Assembly (NCBI GenBank): GCA_012798335.1
Contig: JAAZNJ010000035.1
Span: 1 to 13,441, forward strand
Source: Candidatus Woesearchaeota archaeon
GTDB taxonomy: Archaea; Nanobdellota; Nanobdellia; Pacearchaeales; GW2011-AR1
DNA: 13,441 bases
Direction of reading: 5' to 3'
Positions 13,433-13,441 of the stretch are shown here, one piece after another. Below the pieces are notes generated by a model, which made no database searches, was not told the DNA's origin, and was given only the letters and a program-made list of their open reading frames with translations. The position numbers were made by a program, and so were the translations under genes. Each line of letters starts with the position of its first letter. Within the stretch, counting starts at the first letter, position 1.

Positions 13433-13441
13433 GTGGGCGTG
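13433..13441 (+). repeat. Candidate right attachment repeat (cut by window end)
   Basis: GTGGGCGTG, identical and in the same orientation as the end of tRNA-Ser at 5475-5483. A 9-base GC-rich match is improbable by chance in DNA this AT-rich, but it may instead be the 5' end of another tRNA or structured RNA continuing past the edge. Confidence 0.35.

Larger units (their letters stand above)
13283..13441. other. Gene-free structured right edge of the cassette
   Basis: There is no credible reading frame in the last 159 nt. After an AT-rich run holding T-tracts that could end the operon, base composition rises sharply from about 13350. A long dyad pairs CCC-CAACAA-CGATG (13355-13368) with CATCG-TTGTTG-T-GGG (13420-13437), enclosing a second dyad (13393-13426). 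The segment ends in the 9-mer also found at the tRNA-Ser 3' end. Confidence 0.5.

Noticed and set aside
1..13441. CRISPR array or insertion sequence
   Set aside because: No regularly spaced repeats, no transposase and no terminal inverted repeats of IS type were seen.

Overview
The window looks like part of a very AT-rich archaeal genome, most likely a small-genome DPANN archaeon (Woesearchaeota/Pacearchaeota-like). This rests on an archaeal-type D-aminoacyl-tRNA deacylase, a threonyl-tRNA synthetase with the archaeal N-terminal editing domain, an intron-containing tRNA-Ser without encoded CCA, an archaeal CCA-enzyme-like nucleotidyltransferase domain and a PurO-like protein. TTTAWATA-type boxes lie about 25 nt before many start codons, which points to leaderless transcripts. 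The lineage is an inference from gene content and composition.

Left half (1-5275), ordinary chromosome: a small membrane protein (-) divergent from dtdA (+); then on the minus strand dUTPase, an unknown 130-aa protein, thrS, a 74-aa zinc-ribbon protein and a 122-aa protein with a C-terminal membrane segment. These are mostly single genes with their own promoters and relate to translation quality control and nucleotide-pool hygiene. A gene-free stretch follows (5017-5275).

Boundary (5276-5691): tRNA-Ser(GCT), interrupted after position 37 by a 125-nt intron. Just downstream lies a GC-richer imperfect dyad and a short reading frame that looks like the frameshifted N-terminus of a tyrosine recombinase. 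This is the layout of an integrated element at a tRNA 3' end, with the integrase decayed.

Right half (5683-13282), a dense cassette in two divergent operons around a promoter region at 8100-8209. Leftward: HAD-like protein, phosphoribosyltransferase-like protein, nucleoside hydrolase. Rightward: NUDIX hydrolase, anthranilate-phosphoribosyltransferase-like protein, a fusion of CCA-enzyme-like nucleotidyltransferase with a SAM methyltransferase, thymidylate-kinase-like protein, HAD phosphatase, IMP-cyclohydrolase-like protein. Genes touch or overlap by 1-8 nt. Nearly every protein belongs to a family that makes, breaks, phosphorylates, cyclises or transfers nucleosides or nucleotides, yet no trp or pur pathway partner is present. 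I infer a horizontally acquired system that makes or recycles a non-standard nucleoside or nucleotide, with the nucleotidyltransferase-methyltransferase fusion as a candidate final step. The product cannot be read from sequence.

Right edge (13283-13441): no gene, but a structured, GC-richer element with an inverted copy of the dyad found after the tRNA, ending in the same 9 bases (GTGGGCGTG) that end the tRNA. The two edges therefore bracket about 8 kb containing exactly the cassette, although the right repeat is cut by the window end.
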